From Bacillus massilinigeriensis (GTDB lineage: Bacteria > Bacillota > Bacilli > Bacillales > Cytobacillaceae), in the NCBI RefSeq assembly GCF_900111815.1, contig NZ_LT630004.1:2851168-2889860 (forward strand): a stretch of 38,693 bases of DNA, in the 5' to 3' direction. The stretch's first letter is position 1, and each line of letters opens with the position of its first letter. The notes below the pieces were generated by a model. The model was not told where the DNA came from and made no database searches. It saw only the letters and a program-made list of their open reading frames with translations. The translations under genes were made by a program, and so were the position numbers. This document shows, piece by piece, positions 18,156-25,642 of this stretch.

Positions 18156-18280
18156 TTAACCTTCCTCGCTTTACGGTTTATTTACACACAAATTTTTAAT
18201 TTTAGTAGTTTAGTACTTAACTGGATAACGGTAATCCCTCCAACTAACTACTAATCCACTAAATATTAATAACAAAATTC

Positions 18281-18319
18281 AGCTCCTTTTTTATGAAGTA
18301 AATTCATAAAAAAGGAGCT
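18281..18319 (-). terminator. Intrinsic terminator after galU
   Basis: AGCTCCTTTTTTATGAA (18281-18297) and TTCATAAAAAAGGAGCT (18303-18319) form a perfect 17-bp stem with a 5-nt loop. It lies 11 nt after the galU stop, and on the minus strand it is followed by GAATTTTGTT. It would separate the ywqCDE-dehydratase-galU module from the specificity genes unless it is read through. Confidence 0.75.
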
Positions 18320-18329
18320 AGTAAAGCCA

Positions 18330-19217
18330 TTATTTTGATTTGACTCTTTTCGAATTTAAAATATCATCAAGGTAAGCCATTAACTCATCCTTAATTTCCG
18401 CATTTTGCAAGGCAAACTCTATCGTTGTCTTTACAAAGCCAAATTTCTCTCCTACATCATATCGCTGTCCTTCAAAGTCATAAGCGAAGACGCGTTGAAT
18501 TTGATTTAGTTTTTGGATTGCATCAGTTAGTTGGATTTCACCGCCGGCACCTTTTTCCTGCTGATCAAGGAACATAAATATTTCCGGAGTCAGGATATAC
18601 CTGCCCATGATCGCGAGGTTAGAAGGGGCCGTCCCTTTTGCTGGTTTTTCGACAAAGTTTTCCACTTGATACTTCCGGCCTTCCTGCACGGACGGTTCGA
18701 CTATACCATAACGGTGGGTCTCATCATCCGGCACAGTTTGTACGCCGATTACGGACGACCGAGTTTCTTCGTATACATGAATGAGTTGTTTCAAACAAGG
18801 AGTTTCACTTTGGACAATATCATCGCCTAACAGCACTGCAAACGGCTCGTCACCGATGAAGTTCCTTGCACACCATACTGCATGGCCAAGACCCTTTGGC
18901 TGTTTCTGACGAATATAATGAATATCGGCAAGATTAGAAGAGTAACGCACTTTCTCGAGAAGATCCAATTTGCCTTTTTCTTCTAGACTCTGCTCCAACT
19001 CTGACGCAAAGTCAAAGTGGTCTTCAATCGCCCGCTTGCCTTTGCCCGTTACAATGATAATATCTTCAATTCCTGACTGAACTGCCTCTTCTACTATATA
19101 TTGAATCGTAGGCTTGTCCACGATTGGGAGCATCTCTTTCGGCATTGCTTTTGTCGCCGGCAGGAACCTTGTCCCAAGCCCTGCTGCAGGTATGATAGCT
19201 TTACGGATTTTCTTCAA
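18330..19217 (-). CDS. galU: UTP-glucose-1-phosphate uridylyltransferase
   Basis: 295 residues with the full GalU/GtaB pattern: [28 protein letters not shown] at 9-36, [14 protein letters not shown] (56-69), LLGDDIV and NFVEKPAKG. It makes UDP-glucose from UTP and glucose-1-phosphate, feeding the UDP-glucose dehydrogenase of the same locus. It starts with TTG at 19217, behind GGGAGG at 7-8 nt. It sits 19 nt downstream of the dehydratase, so the two are co-transcribed. It may duplicate a housekeeping gtaB elsewhere. Confidence 0.95.
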   Translation of the reverse strand: MKKIRKAIIPAAGLGTRFLPATKAMPKEMLPIVDKPTIQYIVEEAVQSGIEDIIIVTGKGKRAIEDHFDFASELEQSLEEKGKLDLLEKVRYSSNLADIHYIRQKQPKGLGHAVWCARNFIGDEPFAVLLGDDIVQSETPCLKQLIHVYEETRSSVIGVQTVPDDETHRYGIVEPSVQEGRKYQVENFVEKPAKGTAPSNLAIMGRYILTPEIFMFLDQQEKGAGGEIQLTDAIQKLNQIQRVFAYDFEGQRYDVGEKFGFVKTTIEFALQNAEIKDELMAYLDDILNSKRVKSK

Positions 19218-19235
19218 TTTCTCTACCTCCCAATA

Positions 19236-21056
19236 TTAATCTGCCACCAAAAGCATGTCATTTTCTCTTTTGTTCGCAAGGTTAATGACATACGTCTTTA
19301 ATTGTTCCTGTGTAAAGTGTTCAAATTGATTTATTAAATATTCTACTTCTCTGTCCTGGTCATGCATTGCCTTACCGATAAAAATGCTCGGATAGATTGG
19401 CTCTGGATGAACTTCTCTTTCATTGAGGAGCTCTTCAAACATTTTTTCCCCTGGTCGGATTCCCGTGTAATGAATTCCGATTTCCTCAATGGAATATCCC
19501 GAAAGCCTAATCAAGTTTTTCGCTAAGTCGACGATCTTGACTGGCTCTCCCATATCAAGGACAAAGACTTCTCCTCCGCGTGCCAGCGATCCCGCCTGGA
19601 TGACGAGCCGCGATGCTTCTGGAATCGTCATGAAGTAGCGGGTCATTTCCGGATGGGTAACCGTTACCGGTCCACCGGCCTTGATTTGTTTTTTGAAAAG
19701 CGGGATGACGCTCCCTCGGCTTCCAAGGACATTTCCGAACCGGACTGCCACAAATTTTGTTTTGCTTTCCTGATCCAGCTTTTGGATGACCATTTCTGCA
19801 ACTCGCTTTGTCGAGCCCATCACATTCGTTGGATTTACTGCTTTATCGGAAGAAATCATCACAAATGTCTTTACACCAAACGTATCCGCAGCTTCTGCAA
19901 CGTTTTTTGTTCCGAACACGTTGTTCTTGACTGCTTCTCTCGGATTGCACTCCATCAGCGGCACATGCTTATGAGCTGCAGCATGGTACACAACATCCGG
20001 CCTGTGCGCGTTCATCACTTCAAAAATGCGATTGCGGTCTTGGATATCTCCAATAACCGGCACGATATCGATTACATTTCCATAAGAATTCCGAAGCTCC
20101 ATATCAATTAAATAGATGGAGTTTTCTCCATGCCCTAAAAGGACAATCTTTCCCGGATTGAATTCGCAGATCTGACGGCAAATTTCTGATCCAATGGAAC
20201 CGCCGGCTCCTGTCACCATCACTGTTTTACCGGATACGTATTCGGATATTCCTTCAATATCAAGTTCAACTTGTTCGCGTCCTAACAGGTCTTCCACTTG
20301 AACGTCCCTGAAGGCACTAACCGAAACGCGGCCAAGCATGACGTCTTCGATCTTTGGCATGATCTGCGTTTTCACTTTTATCTCGGAACATTCCTTGAAA
20401 ATGCGGTTTAATTCCTTCGTATTTAGAGAAGGGATAGCGATGACAATCAAATCAATATTAAACTTTCTTGCACATGCACCGATATCTTGGGTTGCTCCAG
20501 CTACGGGGATACCATGAATCTGAAGCCTTTGTTTATACTTGTCATCATCAATGTAAGCGACAGGTTTCAATCCCAGTTCCGGATTATTATGGAGCTGCCT
20601 TGCGACTAAAGAGCCGCCTTGACCGGCGCCAATGATTAGCACTTTCTTCATTTCTTTAGTCGGTTTCATATATTGATCTCTATATGCTCTCCAAGAAAAC
20701 CTGGAGCCACCAATCATGAGAAGCAGCAGCATCCAGATAGAAGCCATTCCTCTTGCGTACAATTCAAGATCCGCGAAATATTGAAATACAGCTGTTCCAA
20801 TGACTGATAGCGTTACTGTTTTAATGATTCCAAGAAGTTCTCCAATGCTGGCATATTCCCAAGCCTTATTATAAAGCAGGAACACCGACGCCAAAACTTG
20901 GTAGCATCCAATCATCACGAGCGCGCTTATTACAATATCCCTTTCGTAAAAAGATATTATGGACGGATGCAGCACTTTATAGCTTAAATAGACTGCAGAC
21001 CATATAAAAAGCGAATCTAAAGCTGCTAGGAACAGTAGCCTGTAACGAAATCTCAT
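19236..21056 (-). CDS. UDP-GlcNAc 4,6-dehydratase-like membrane protein (EpsC/PglF family)
   Basis: 606 residues from ATG 21056. Four N-terminal membrane helices (about 1-115) are followed by a first nucleotide-binding domain (GAGQGGSLVARQL) and a catalytic SDR domain (VTGAGGSIGSEICRQI). The catalytic stretch is SSDKAVNPTNVMGSTKR, where Met replaces the usual Tyr, as in PglF-type dehydratases. It makes a UDP-4-keto-6-deoxy sugar for the aminotransferase. A frame extends up to an ATG at 21128, but that start has no SD and its 24 extra codons run through a 17-bp inverted repeat. ATG 21056 has AGGGGG 6 nt upstream. The last 30 residues are divergent from the core. Confidence 0.92.
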   Translation of the reverse strand: MRFRYRLLFLAALDSLFIWSAVYLSYKVLHPSIISFYERDIVISALVMIGCYQVLASVFLLYNKAWEYASIGELLGIIKTVTLSVIGTAVFQYFADLELYARGMASIWMLLLLMIGGSRFSWRAYRDQYMKPTKEMKKVLIIGAGQGGSLVARQLHNNPELGLKPVAYIDDDKYKQRLQIHGIPVAGATQDIGACARKFNIDLIVIAIPSLNTKELNRIFKECSEIKVKTQIMPKIEDVMLGRVSVSAFRDVQVEDLLGREQVELDIEGISEYVSGKTVMVTGAGGSIGSEICRQICEFNPGKIVLLGHGENSIYLIDMELRNSYGNVIDIVPVIGDIQDRNRIFEVMNAHRPDVVYHAAAHKHVPLMECNPREAVKNNVFGTKNVAEAADTFGVKTFVMISSDKAVNPTNVMGSTKRVAEMVIQKLDQESKTKFVAVRFGNVLGSRGSVIPLFKKQIKAGGPVTVTHPEMTRYFMTIPEASRLVIQAGSLARGGEVFVLDMGEPVKIVDLAKNLIRLSGYSIEEIGIHYTGIRPGEKMFEELLNEREVHPEPIYPSIFIGKAMHDQDREVEYLINQFEHFTQEQLKTYVINLANKRENDMLLVAD

Positions 21057-21097
21057 TTCTTTCCCCCTGTAATTATTTCCTGGTTTTTGGTAAAAAT

Positions 21098-21147
21098 AAA
21101 TATCTAACGAAAATCTACGTCTTGACATCCATTTTCGTTAGATATTT
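21098..21147 (-). repeat. 17-bp perfect inverted repeat in the dehydratase leader
   Basis: AAATATCTAACGAAAAT (21098-21114) is exactly complementary to ATTTTCGTTAGATATTT (21131-21147), with a 16-nt spacer. In the minus-strand transcript it forms a stable AU-rich hairpin followed by UUUAUUUUUACC, about 42 nt before the ATG at 21056. It may be an attenuator, a binding site, or the end of the structured RNA upstream. Confidence 0.65.
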
Positions 21148-21149
21148 AT

Positions 21150-21355
21150 AAATAATCTCGCATATTTATAGACTATTTCGTAGGATAAAAATGGGCATCT
21201 AACCCGCCCTCACATCACGCTATTGACAACTAGTACGTGTCTAAGGACTGCATGTCGCATCCCACAGCATGATCGAGTGCCTCCATGGGTAACGGACAGG
21301 AGGCATCGCCGGCCAGAAACGGATCTGACACCTATTTATTTACCGTTCTCCATCT
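21150..21355 (-). ncRNA. Candidate eps-associated (EAR/epsC) antitermination RNA
   Basis: A 300-nt gap between ywqE and the EpsC-like gene is far more GC-rich than other gaps here and contains nested pairing. A TGCCTCC/GGAGGCA stem uses 21278-21284 with 21299-21305. A long-range GTGTC/GACAC pairing uses 21237-21241 with 21327-21331. In B. subtilis the EAR element lies at the equivalent place, between epsB and epsC, and lets RNA polymerase read through distal terminators. Position and structure fit that role. I cannot confirm the conserved sequence from memory. Confidence 0.5.
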
Positions 21356-21361
21356 CTATTT

Positions 21362-22126
21362 CTAAAATAAACCAAGAAACTTCTTTTTCTTCACTCTTTC
21401 AGGGATTTCTTTATAAACATTGCTGCCTTCAGCAAGCAGTTCGGCGTTTTCTTTCAATAGATAGACCATGTCAGATCCATAGCTGCTTTCGATAACCTCG
21501 AAGGCCTCTCGCATGCGGAAACTTCGCTTTTCGAGATCGTGTACATCGGATGCAATGAAGTGGACAAGGTTCGCTTCCAGTAATTGCGCTGAGAACGCCT
21601 TTACTCTTTTGCCAAACTTCCCTGCAATGGACGTGGCTGTGAGCTGAGCCAAGGCTCCCTTTTCTACTAGATTATAAAGAATGTCTGGTCTTTCCTGAAT
21701 CTCTGCATTCCGCTCTGGATGCACGATAATCGGTATGAGTCCCTTTACCTGCAAATCGAATAGCAGCCTTTCTGTATAACGCGGCACATGGCCGGCTGGC
21801 AGTTCTAGAAAAAGGTACGAGGTGCCGTTCAGCGTCATGATTTCGCCTTTCTCATAATCTTCGACAATCTCTCCATAGATCGCTGTTTCTTGACCAGGAA
21901 GTACCTTTAAAGGGATACCTTCTTTTTTCAGTACCTCGTCCAGCATCTCGACAGCTGAAGCGATTTTTTGCTTTGAATTTTCATAACGATTGTTTCGATG
22001 ATGGGGTGTCGCAATGATAGCAGAAATTCCTTCCTTCACTGCAGCCCTTGCCAACAATAGGCTGTCTTCCACCGTTTTGGCACCATCATCGATTCCTGGT
22101 AGTATATGAGAATGTATGTCGATCAC
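21362..22126 (-). CDS. ywqE: Tyrosine-protein phosphatase, PHP type (YwqE/CpsB)
   Basis: 254 residues of the polymerase-and-histidinol-phosphatase fold. The metal-binding HSHILPGIDDGA is at 4-15, with ATPHH (39-43), a glutamate in LFLELPAGHVPR, HPERN (136-140) and a late ASDVHD motif. It dephosphorylates the tyrosine-rich tail of the partner kinase YwqD and sometimes UDP-glucose dehydrogenases, so tuning polymer synthesis. GTG 22126 follows AGAGG. It is downstream of the kinase in the same operon, as in B. subtilis ywqCDE and pneumococcal cpsBCD. Confidence 0.95.
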   Translation of the reverse strand: MIDIHSHILPGIDDGAKTVEDSLLLARAAVKEGISAIIATPHHRNNRYENSKQKIASAVEMLDEVLKKEGIPLKVLPGQETAIYGEIVEDYEKGEIMTLNGTSYLFLELPAGHVPRYTERLLFDLQVKGLIPIIVHPERNAEIQERPDILYNLVEKGALAQLTATSIAGKFGKRVKAFSAQLLEANLVHFIASDVHDLEKRSFRMREAFEVIESSYGSDMVYLLKENAELLAEGSNVYKEIPERVKKKKFLGLF

Positions 22127-22253
22127 AGACTTATCCTCTTTCCAATAAAATGTATATTTACTAGTTCTTTCGTTTTAATCACCATAATATAGTAACACCT
22201 ACCCATAGAGTGGTAAAGGGTGTATTTCGTCTATTTTTGTCGAATCGCGTCGA

Positions 22254-22961
22254 TCATTTATTGTTGTAGTAATAATAATAATCTGTACTTTTAATACTTT
22301 TGTTGTTAAGCACTGCGCCCAGCAGCTTAGCCTTGGCATTTGCAAGGATTTCCTTCGCCTTTTTAGCACCCTCGATATCGGTCTTTCCGCTTGATGTGAC
22401 AAGAATAGAGCCGTCTGCTTTGTTCGCAAGGATTTGCGGATCTGCCACAACAAGTACTGGAGGCGTATCGAATATGATAATATCAAACATCGACTTCGCT
22501 TCTTCCAGTAATGCATCCATGCTCTCTGAGCCTAGCACTTCAGAGGGATTTGGCGGAATAGGACCGCTGGAAAGAATGAAAAGATTTTGAACATCGGTTT
22601 TCCTGTAGGCATCATCAAGAGTCGTCTGCTTCGTCAAAACAGAGGTTAAACCAAAAGTATTTGGTACATTAAAGGTGAAATGAGCTGTAGGCTTTCTTAA
22701 ATCGCCATCTACCATCAGCACTTTATTGCCTGCTTGGGCAAAAGCAACAGCAAGATTAGCGGCTGTTGTCGATTTTCCTTCTCCTGGCCCCGCTGAGGTG
22801 ACAAGAATGACTTTAATCTCACGATCCACCGAAGCGTATTGGATGTTTGTCCTGATGGTGCGATATTGTTCTGATACAGGGGATTTAGGGTCGTATGCTG
22901 TAATGAGTATTCTCCGCTGTCCACCCATAGATTTTGGATGTTTCTTCTTTCTAAGCCCCAA
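22254..22961 (-). CDS. ywqD: Bacterial tyrosine kinase (YwqD/CpsD)
   Basis: 235 residues of BY-kinase type: Walker A SAGPGEGKST (56-65, Lys63), Walker A' VLMVDGDLRKP (81-91), a Walker B-like IIIFDTPP, and a C-terminal cluster of five tyrosines (Tyr228-232) that is autophosphorylated. It acts with the membrane modulator encoded just upstream and controls chain length or export as well as UDP-glucose dehydrogenase activity. The start is TTG 22961, inside the 3' end of ywqC (11-nt overlap), with AAGGGG upstream, so translation is probably coupled. Confidence 0.95.
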   Translation of the reverse strand: MGLRKKKHPKSMGGQRRILITAYDPKSPVSEQYRTIRTNIQYASVDREIKVILVTSAGPGEGKSTTAANLAVAFAQAGNKVLMVDGDLRKPTAHFTFNVPNTFGLTSVLTKQTTLDDAYRKTDVQNLFILSSGPIPPNPSEVLGSESMDALLEEAKSMFDIIIFDTPPVLVVADPQILANKADGSILVTSSGKTDIEGAKKAKEILANAKAKLLGAVLNNKSIKSTDYYYYYNNK

Positions 22962-23682
22962 GCTGCTCGCCCCTTCCGCGTTTAACTTTCATATCCATTT
23001 TTGATCCTTCCATTACAGAGATAGAACCAAGAATCGGCAGACCAATCAGGTTTTCAATATCTTGTTCATTTTTAATCGTCGTATCAAAGTACTCGAGCAA
23101 GAAGGCTAGTCCCACTCCTGCCATCAACCCGACAACAAGCGCAATCGCAATATTCATATATGGCTTTGGCGCGATCGGTGTCTTGCTTTCTTCAAGAGAA
23201 GCTTTGTTCATGACTTGAACATTATTAAGCTTCATCAAATCAGCAATCTTCTTCTCCGATACAGAAGCTATTGTATTGGCAATTTCCATCGCTTTTTTTG
23301 GATCTTCATCCTTTACGGAAATGGTAAGGATTTGTGTTTCATTTTGACTTTCTACTGACACCTTTCCTTTCAACTCGGAAACAGACATATCGAGATTCAT
23401 TTGTTCAATCACCGGCTTGAGGACGGCTGTATTTTTAATAATCCCGCTATACGTATTGATGAGCTGGATATTTGTCTGAATGACATTCGAATTGTACATC
23501 GCCTCTTGATTTCCATCCTTTTGGTTCACGATGATATCTGCACTAGACTGGTAAACAGGATTTAATACAAAAAAGCTCACAACGGCACTTGCAGTCACTG
23601 CTGTAAGCGTAATGGCAATAATGAGAGCCAAGCGCTTCTTTAAGGTAGCCAGCAAGTCTTTAAGGCTAATAGTTTCTTCCAT
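22951..23682 (-). CDS. ywqC: Chain-length modulator and kinase activator (YwqC/YveK type)
   Basis: 243 residues from ATG 23682 with GGAGG about 12 nt upstream. The frame stays open for 58 more codons (to 23856) but the promoter lies inside that extension, so the shorter start is chosen. The Wzz-type topology is clear: transmembrane helix 1 at about 20-42, an extracytoplasmic domain, the proline-rich SKTPIAPKPYMN before helix 2 (about 175-195), and a cytoplasmic tail that binds and activates the tyrosine kinase. It is the first gene of the polysaccharide operon. Confidence 0.92.
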   Translation of the reverse strand: MEETISLKDLLATLKKRLALIIAITLTAVTASAVVSFFVLNPVYQSSADIIVNQKDGNQEAMYNSNVIQTNIQLINTYSGIIKNTAVLKPVIEQMNLDMSVSELKGKVSVESQNETQILTISVKDEDPKKAMEIANTIASVSEKKIADLMKLNNVQVMNKASLEESKTPIAPKPYMNIAIALVVGLMAGVGLAFLLEYFDTTIKNEQDIENLIGLPILGSISVMEGSKMDMKVKRGRGEQLGA

Positions 23683-23724
23683 ATAATCTTTGATCCTCCA
23701 TCTATAAAGTAACAATCTCTTGGT

Positions 23725-23756
23725 ATTATAGCATAAACTATTGTAAAAATTGTCTA
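23725..23756 (-). promoter_or_regulatory. Probable sigma-A promoter of the ywqCDE operon
   Basis: On the minus strand a perfect TATAAT (23725-23730) is preceded by TGC, an extended -10. The best -35, TAGACA at 23751-23756, is 20 nt upstream, which is long but tolerated with an extended -10. It lies 43-74 nt before the chosen ywqC start. Confidence 0.55.
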
Positions 23757-23870
23757 CTCTTGTCATAATTTTAACATAGAAGAATATATCCCTAATTTTA
23801 ATTAAACAAAAATCCCAGAGAAATGGAATAGGTAATTTGTCGATTATTTTGTCCAAAAGGAGAAGCCACC

Positions 23871-24641
23871 ATGAAAAAACTGTCTATCGTACTACTTTTC
23901 ATTATTTGCATATCAACACTGATCTTAGGAACAATGGAATGGAAACAAAAAACAAACAGTTCTTCCATTCCAGCTGCAAGTAAAAAAGTGGGTTCAAAAG
24001 CTGTGTCCACTATTGATAGCGATGCATTGGTAAATTATGCCGCCAACTGGCCCCAACCAGCACTAGACGGTTTTTCCAAATCGTTAAAAACGAAGAAGCC
24101 TTTCGTCATTCTCCTTGCCGGCTCACCTGCCCTTGGAAAGGAAGAGGGATGGGCATCGTCAGTAAGCAAGAATCTTAAAGAGACTTACGAATCTGCTGTT
24201 GTGGTGGAAACCCGCGAGTATGATATGACATCTTCCGAGTTTCTATCCCAGAATAAAGCGGACGAGCTTGCTTCATTAAAACCAGATATGACGATTTTAG
24301 AGCCGCTCACCCTCAAGGACAATGGTATTGTCCGGATTGAAGAATCTCACAGCAATATTGACGCAATAAGGGAGAAACTTCAGGAAGCAAATCCGGGAAG
24401 CACGTTGATTCTTCAACCGCCAAATCCGCTATTTGATGCGAGCTATTATCCTTTCCAAGTGGAAGCATTGAAAAAGTACGCAACTGAGAATAACATTCCA
24501 TACATTGATCATTGGGCAGCATGGCCTGAAATGAAAAATGAAGAACTAAAAGAGTATATTGAAGAAGATGGTAGTTTACCAAGCTCTGAAGGTCATAAAT
24601 TATGGGCGCAATATTTGACAGACTACCTCATTTCAAAATAA
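23871..24641 (+). CDS. SGNH/GDSL-like hydrolase, membrane anchored or secreted
   Basis: 256 residues with an N-terminal hydrophobic segment (4-21) acting as anchor or signal. The fold matches the SGNH hydrolase superfamily found next to polysaccharide loci: VILLAGSPALGKEEGW with presumed nucleophile Ser85, a central block LILQPPNPLFDASYYPFQVEALKKYA, and a C-terminal DGSLPSSEGHKLWAQYL with His242. The usual Asp three residues before the His is Ser239 here, so the triad may be altered. It is divergent from ywqC and could remove or add acetyl groups on the polymer outside the cell. ATG 23871 has AAAGGAG upstream. Confidence 0.75.
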   Translation: MKKLSIVLLFIICISTLILGTMEWKQKTNSSSIPAASKKVGSKAVSTIDSDALVNYAANWPQPALDGFSKSLKTKKPFVILLAGSPALGKEEGWASSVSKNLKETYESAVVVETREYDMTSSEFLSQNKADELASLKPDMTILEPLTLKDNGIVRIEESHSNIDAIREKLQEANPGSTLILQPPNPLFDASYYPFQVEALKKYATENNIPYIDHWAAWPEMKNEELKEYIEEDGSLPSSEGHKLWAQYLTDYLISK

Positions 24642-24651
24642 CAATATAACA

Positions 24652-24689
24652 AGGAAAGGAGCCCCGCAAAATGCGATGGCTCCTTTCCT
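24652..24689. terminator. Hairpin between convergent genes
   Basis: AGGAAAGGAGCC (24652-24663) pairs with GGCTCCTTTCCT (24678-24689), and an inner CGCA/TGCG stem extends it. It lies just after the SGNH gene stop and just before the stop of the convergent small gene at 24704, so it may serve both. Confidence 0.7.
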
Positions 24690-24703
24690 ATTCGCCGCTA
24701 AGA

Positions 24704-24844
24704 CTACATTGATCCTACCAATAAAGTCATTACAGTCGTAATTACTATCGTTAATAGAATAAAAGAGAAATACATCAATACTTTTTTCTGTTTTCTCTTC
24801 CTTTCTTTTGCCTCTGGAGTAAGATAAGCATAGTTTGACATCAT
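24704..24844 (-). CDS. 46-aa single-pass membrane protein under c-di-GMP riboswitch
   Basis: ATG 24844 (a second ATG at 24841) follows AGGAG by 6 nt and opens 46 codons. The N-terminal half is hydrophilic and very basic (MMSNYAYLTPEAKERKRKQK). The C-terminal half is one hydrophobic helix (about residues 23-44). This gives a positive-inside, tail-anchored small protein. I do not recognise the family. The evidence for a real gene is the clean initiation site, the protein-like composition and the combination upstream of a riboswitch (24862-24938) and a sigma-D-type promoter (24954-24980). Small basic membrane peptides often bind larger membrane complexes. A link to motility or the adjacent polysaccharide is inferred only from regulation and place. 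Confidence 0.75.
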   Translation of the reverse strand: MMSNYAYLTPEAKERKRKQKKVLMYFSFILLTIVITTVMTLLVGSM

Positions 24845-24861
24845 TTTTTCTCCTCTCATGA

Positions 24862-24938
24862 TGGCAGCTGGCTGGCTTTGCGCTTCGGCAGAGGCCCCTA
24901 TAGCTTTGCGTCACCATTTTTCAATGATTTTGCCTTAA
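24862..24938 (-). ncRNA. Cyclic di-GMP-I (GEMM) riboswitch
   Basis: On the minus strand the conserved GEMM-I blocks occur in order. GGCAAA (24929-24934) is followed by a hairpin ATCATT-GAAA-AATGGT with the GNRA loop (24913-24928). GACGCAAAGC (24903-24912) comes next, then GGGGCC (24894-24899), a second helix with GCC, and the closing GCTGCC (24863-24868), whose TGCC can pair with the opening GGCA. It ends about 10 nt before the SD of the 46-aa gene, and no terminator lies between, so control of translation is likely. CCUCU in the aptamer could pair with AGAGG of the SD region. Confidence 0.82.
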
Positions 24939-24953
24939 AAATCCTTAGGCTTT

Positions 24954-24980
24954 ATATCGACAAATTGGAAGATTTCTTTA
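24954..24980 (-). promoter_or_regulatory. Sigma-D (flagellar) promoter
   Basis: On the minus strand TAAA (24977-24980), 15 nt, then GTCGATAT (24954-24961). This matches the B. subtilis sigma-D consensus TAAA-N15-GCCGATAT at 11 of 12 positions with exact spacing. Transcription would start near 24946, just before the riboswitch. Confidence 0.78.
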
Positions 24981-25209
24981 TCATAAATTTGACAGAAAGT
25001 TGTACATTTCCCAAGATTTACGAGTGTATTGTTTTTCTCTTATTTTATCCCGCCTTTGCATATCATTTATAAGAATTTTATTACAGGAACTTTAGACTTG
25101 CTATGCTCCAAAACTCCCCTTCTTAATAGTTGCGGCTTTGTAACCAATAGCCTTTATACCCCAAACGCGCCGTCCCTAAACCAATTTTTATTGTAAATTT
25201 TTTTACCAA
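24981..25209. other. Intergenic, nothing recognised
   Basis: Between the sigma-D promoter and the terminator of the next small gene I see no gene, repeat or RNA motif that I can support. Confidence 0.5.
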
Positions 25210-25256
25210 AACAAACAAAAACAGCACCCGCGCCTTTTTTAGCAGAGGGTGCTGTT
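25210..25256 (-). terminator. Intrinsic terminator of the 53-aa gene
   Basis: AACAGCACCC (25220-25229) pairs with GGGTGCTGTT (25247-25256). On the minus strand the stem is followed by TTTGTTTGTTTTGG, a good T-tract, directly after the stop at 25268. Confidence 0.85.
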
Positions 25257-25267
25257 CATTGTTAACA

Positions 25268-25429
25268 TTATTCGTTGTCATTCATTATGTTTCGCAAGCC
25301 GGATTCTAATTCTTCCATGACACGGTCGAATGTAATATTATTGTCCGACGTGCCTGTTTCATACACTTTCCTCATCATATCGTAAAATTGGTCTTGGTCA
25401 AACCCCATCTTCCCCTGATAGTGTTCCAT
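25268..25429 (-). CDS. 53-aa acidic hypothetical protein
   Basis: ATG 25429 follows GGGAGG at about 9 nt and opens 53 codons, starting MEHYQGKMGFDQDQFYDMMRKVYETG and ending MNDNE. It is acidic, probably helical, soluble and without cysteines. A strong terminator lies immediately behind it, so this is a free-standing short gene. I do not recognise the family, and no function is suggested. Confidence 0.7.
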   Translation of the reverse strand: MEHYQGKMGFDQDQFYDMMRKVYETGTSDNNITFDRVMEELESGLRNIMNDNE

Positions 25430-25503
25430 TGACAAAATCCTCCCTGAATCACCAATATATACATTTTAATGCACTTTTTTTGAATTGTAAATACCATTCC
25501 AGC

Positions 25504-25531
25504 TAAACAATTGAACTATATGTGTCGATAT
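25504..25531 (+). promoter_or_regulatory. Sigma-D promoter of the LysM autolysin
   Basis: TAAA (25504-25507), 16 nt, then GTCGATAT (25524-25531), within the sigma-D consensus TAAA-N15(16)-GCCGATAT with one mismatch in the -10. The only plus-strand gene downstream is the autolysin at 25643. The B. subtilis autolysin gene lytF is a known sigma-D target, which supports the call. Confidence 0.7.
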
Positions 25532-25642
25532 AAAGAAAAGCAGGCTTATTTGCTGCACCCAAATTATATGGTTCTATTTGCCTATCTGATAATGATTTAA
25601 TAGTACCATAAATTCATTGAAAAGGAGCGTGATTGTCACATT

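Noticed and set aside
21057-21128. N-terminal extension of the dehydratase
   Set aside because: No SD at 21128, and the codons run through an inverted repeat. ATG 21056 has a strong SD.
23683-23856. N-terminal extension of ywqC
   Set aside because: The extra 58 codons contain the probable promoter and no SD. Family members start at the MEETISL position.
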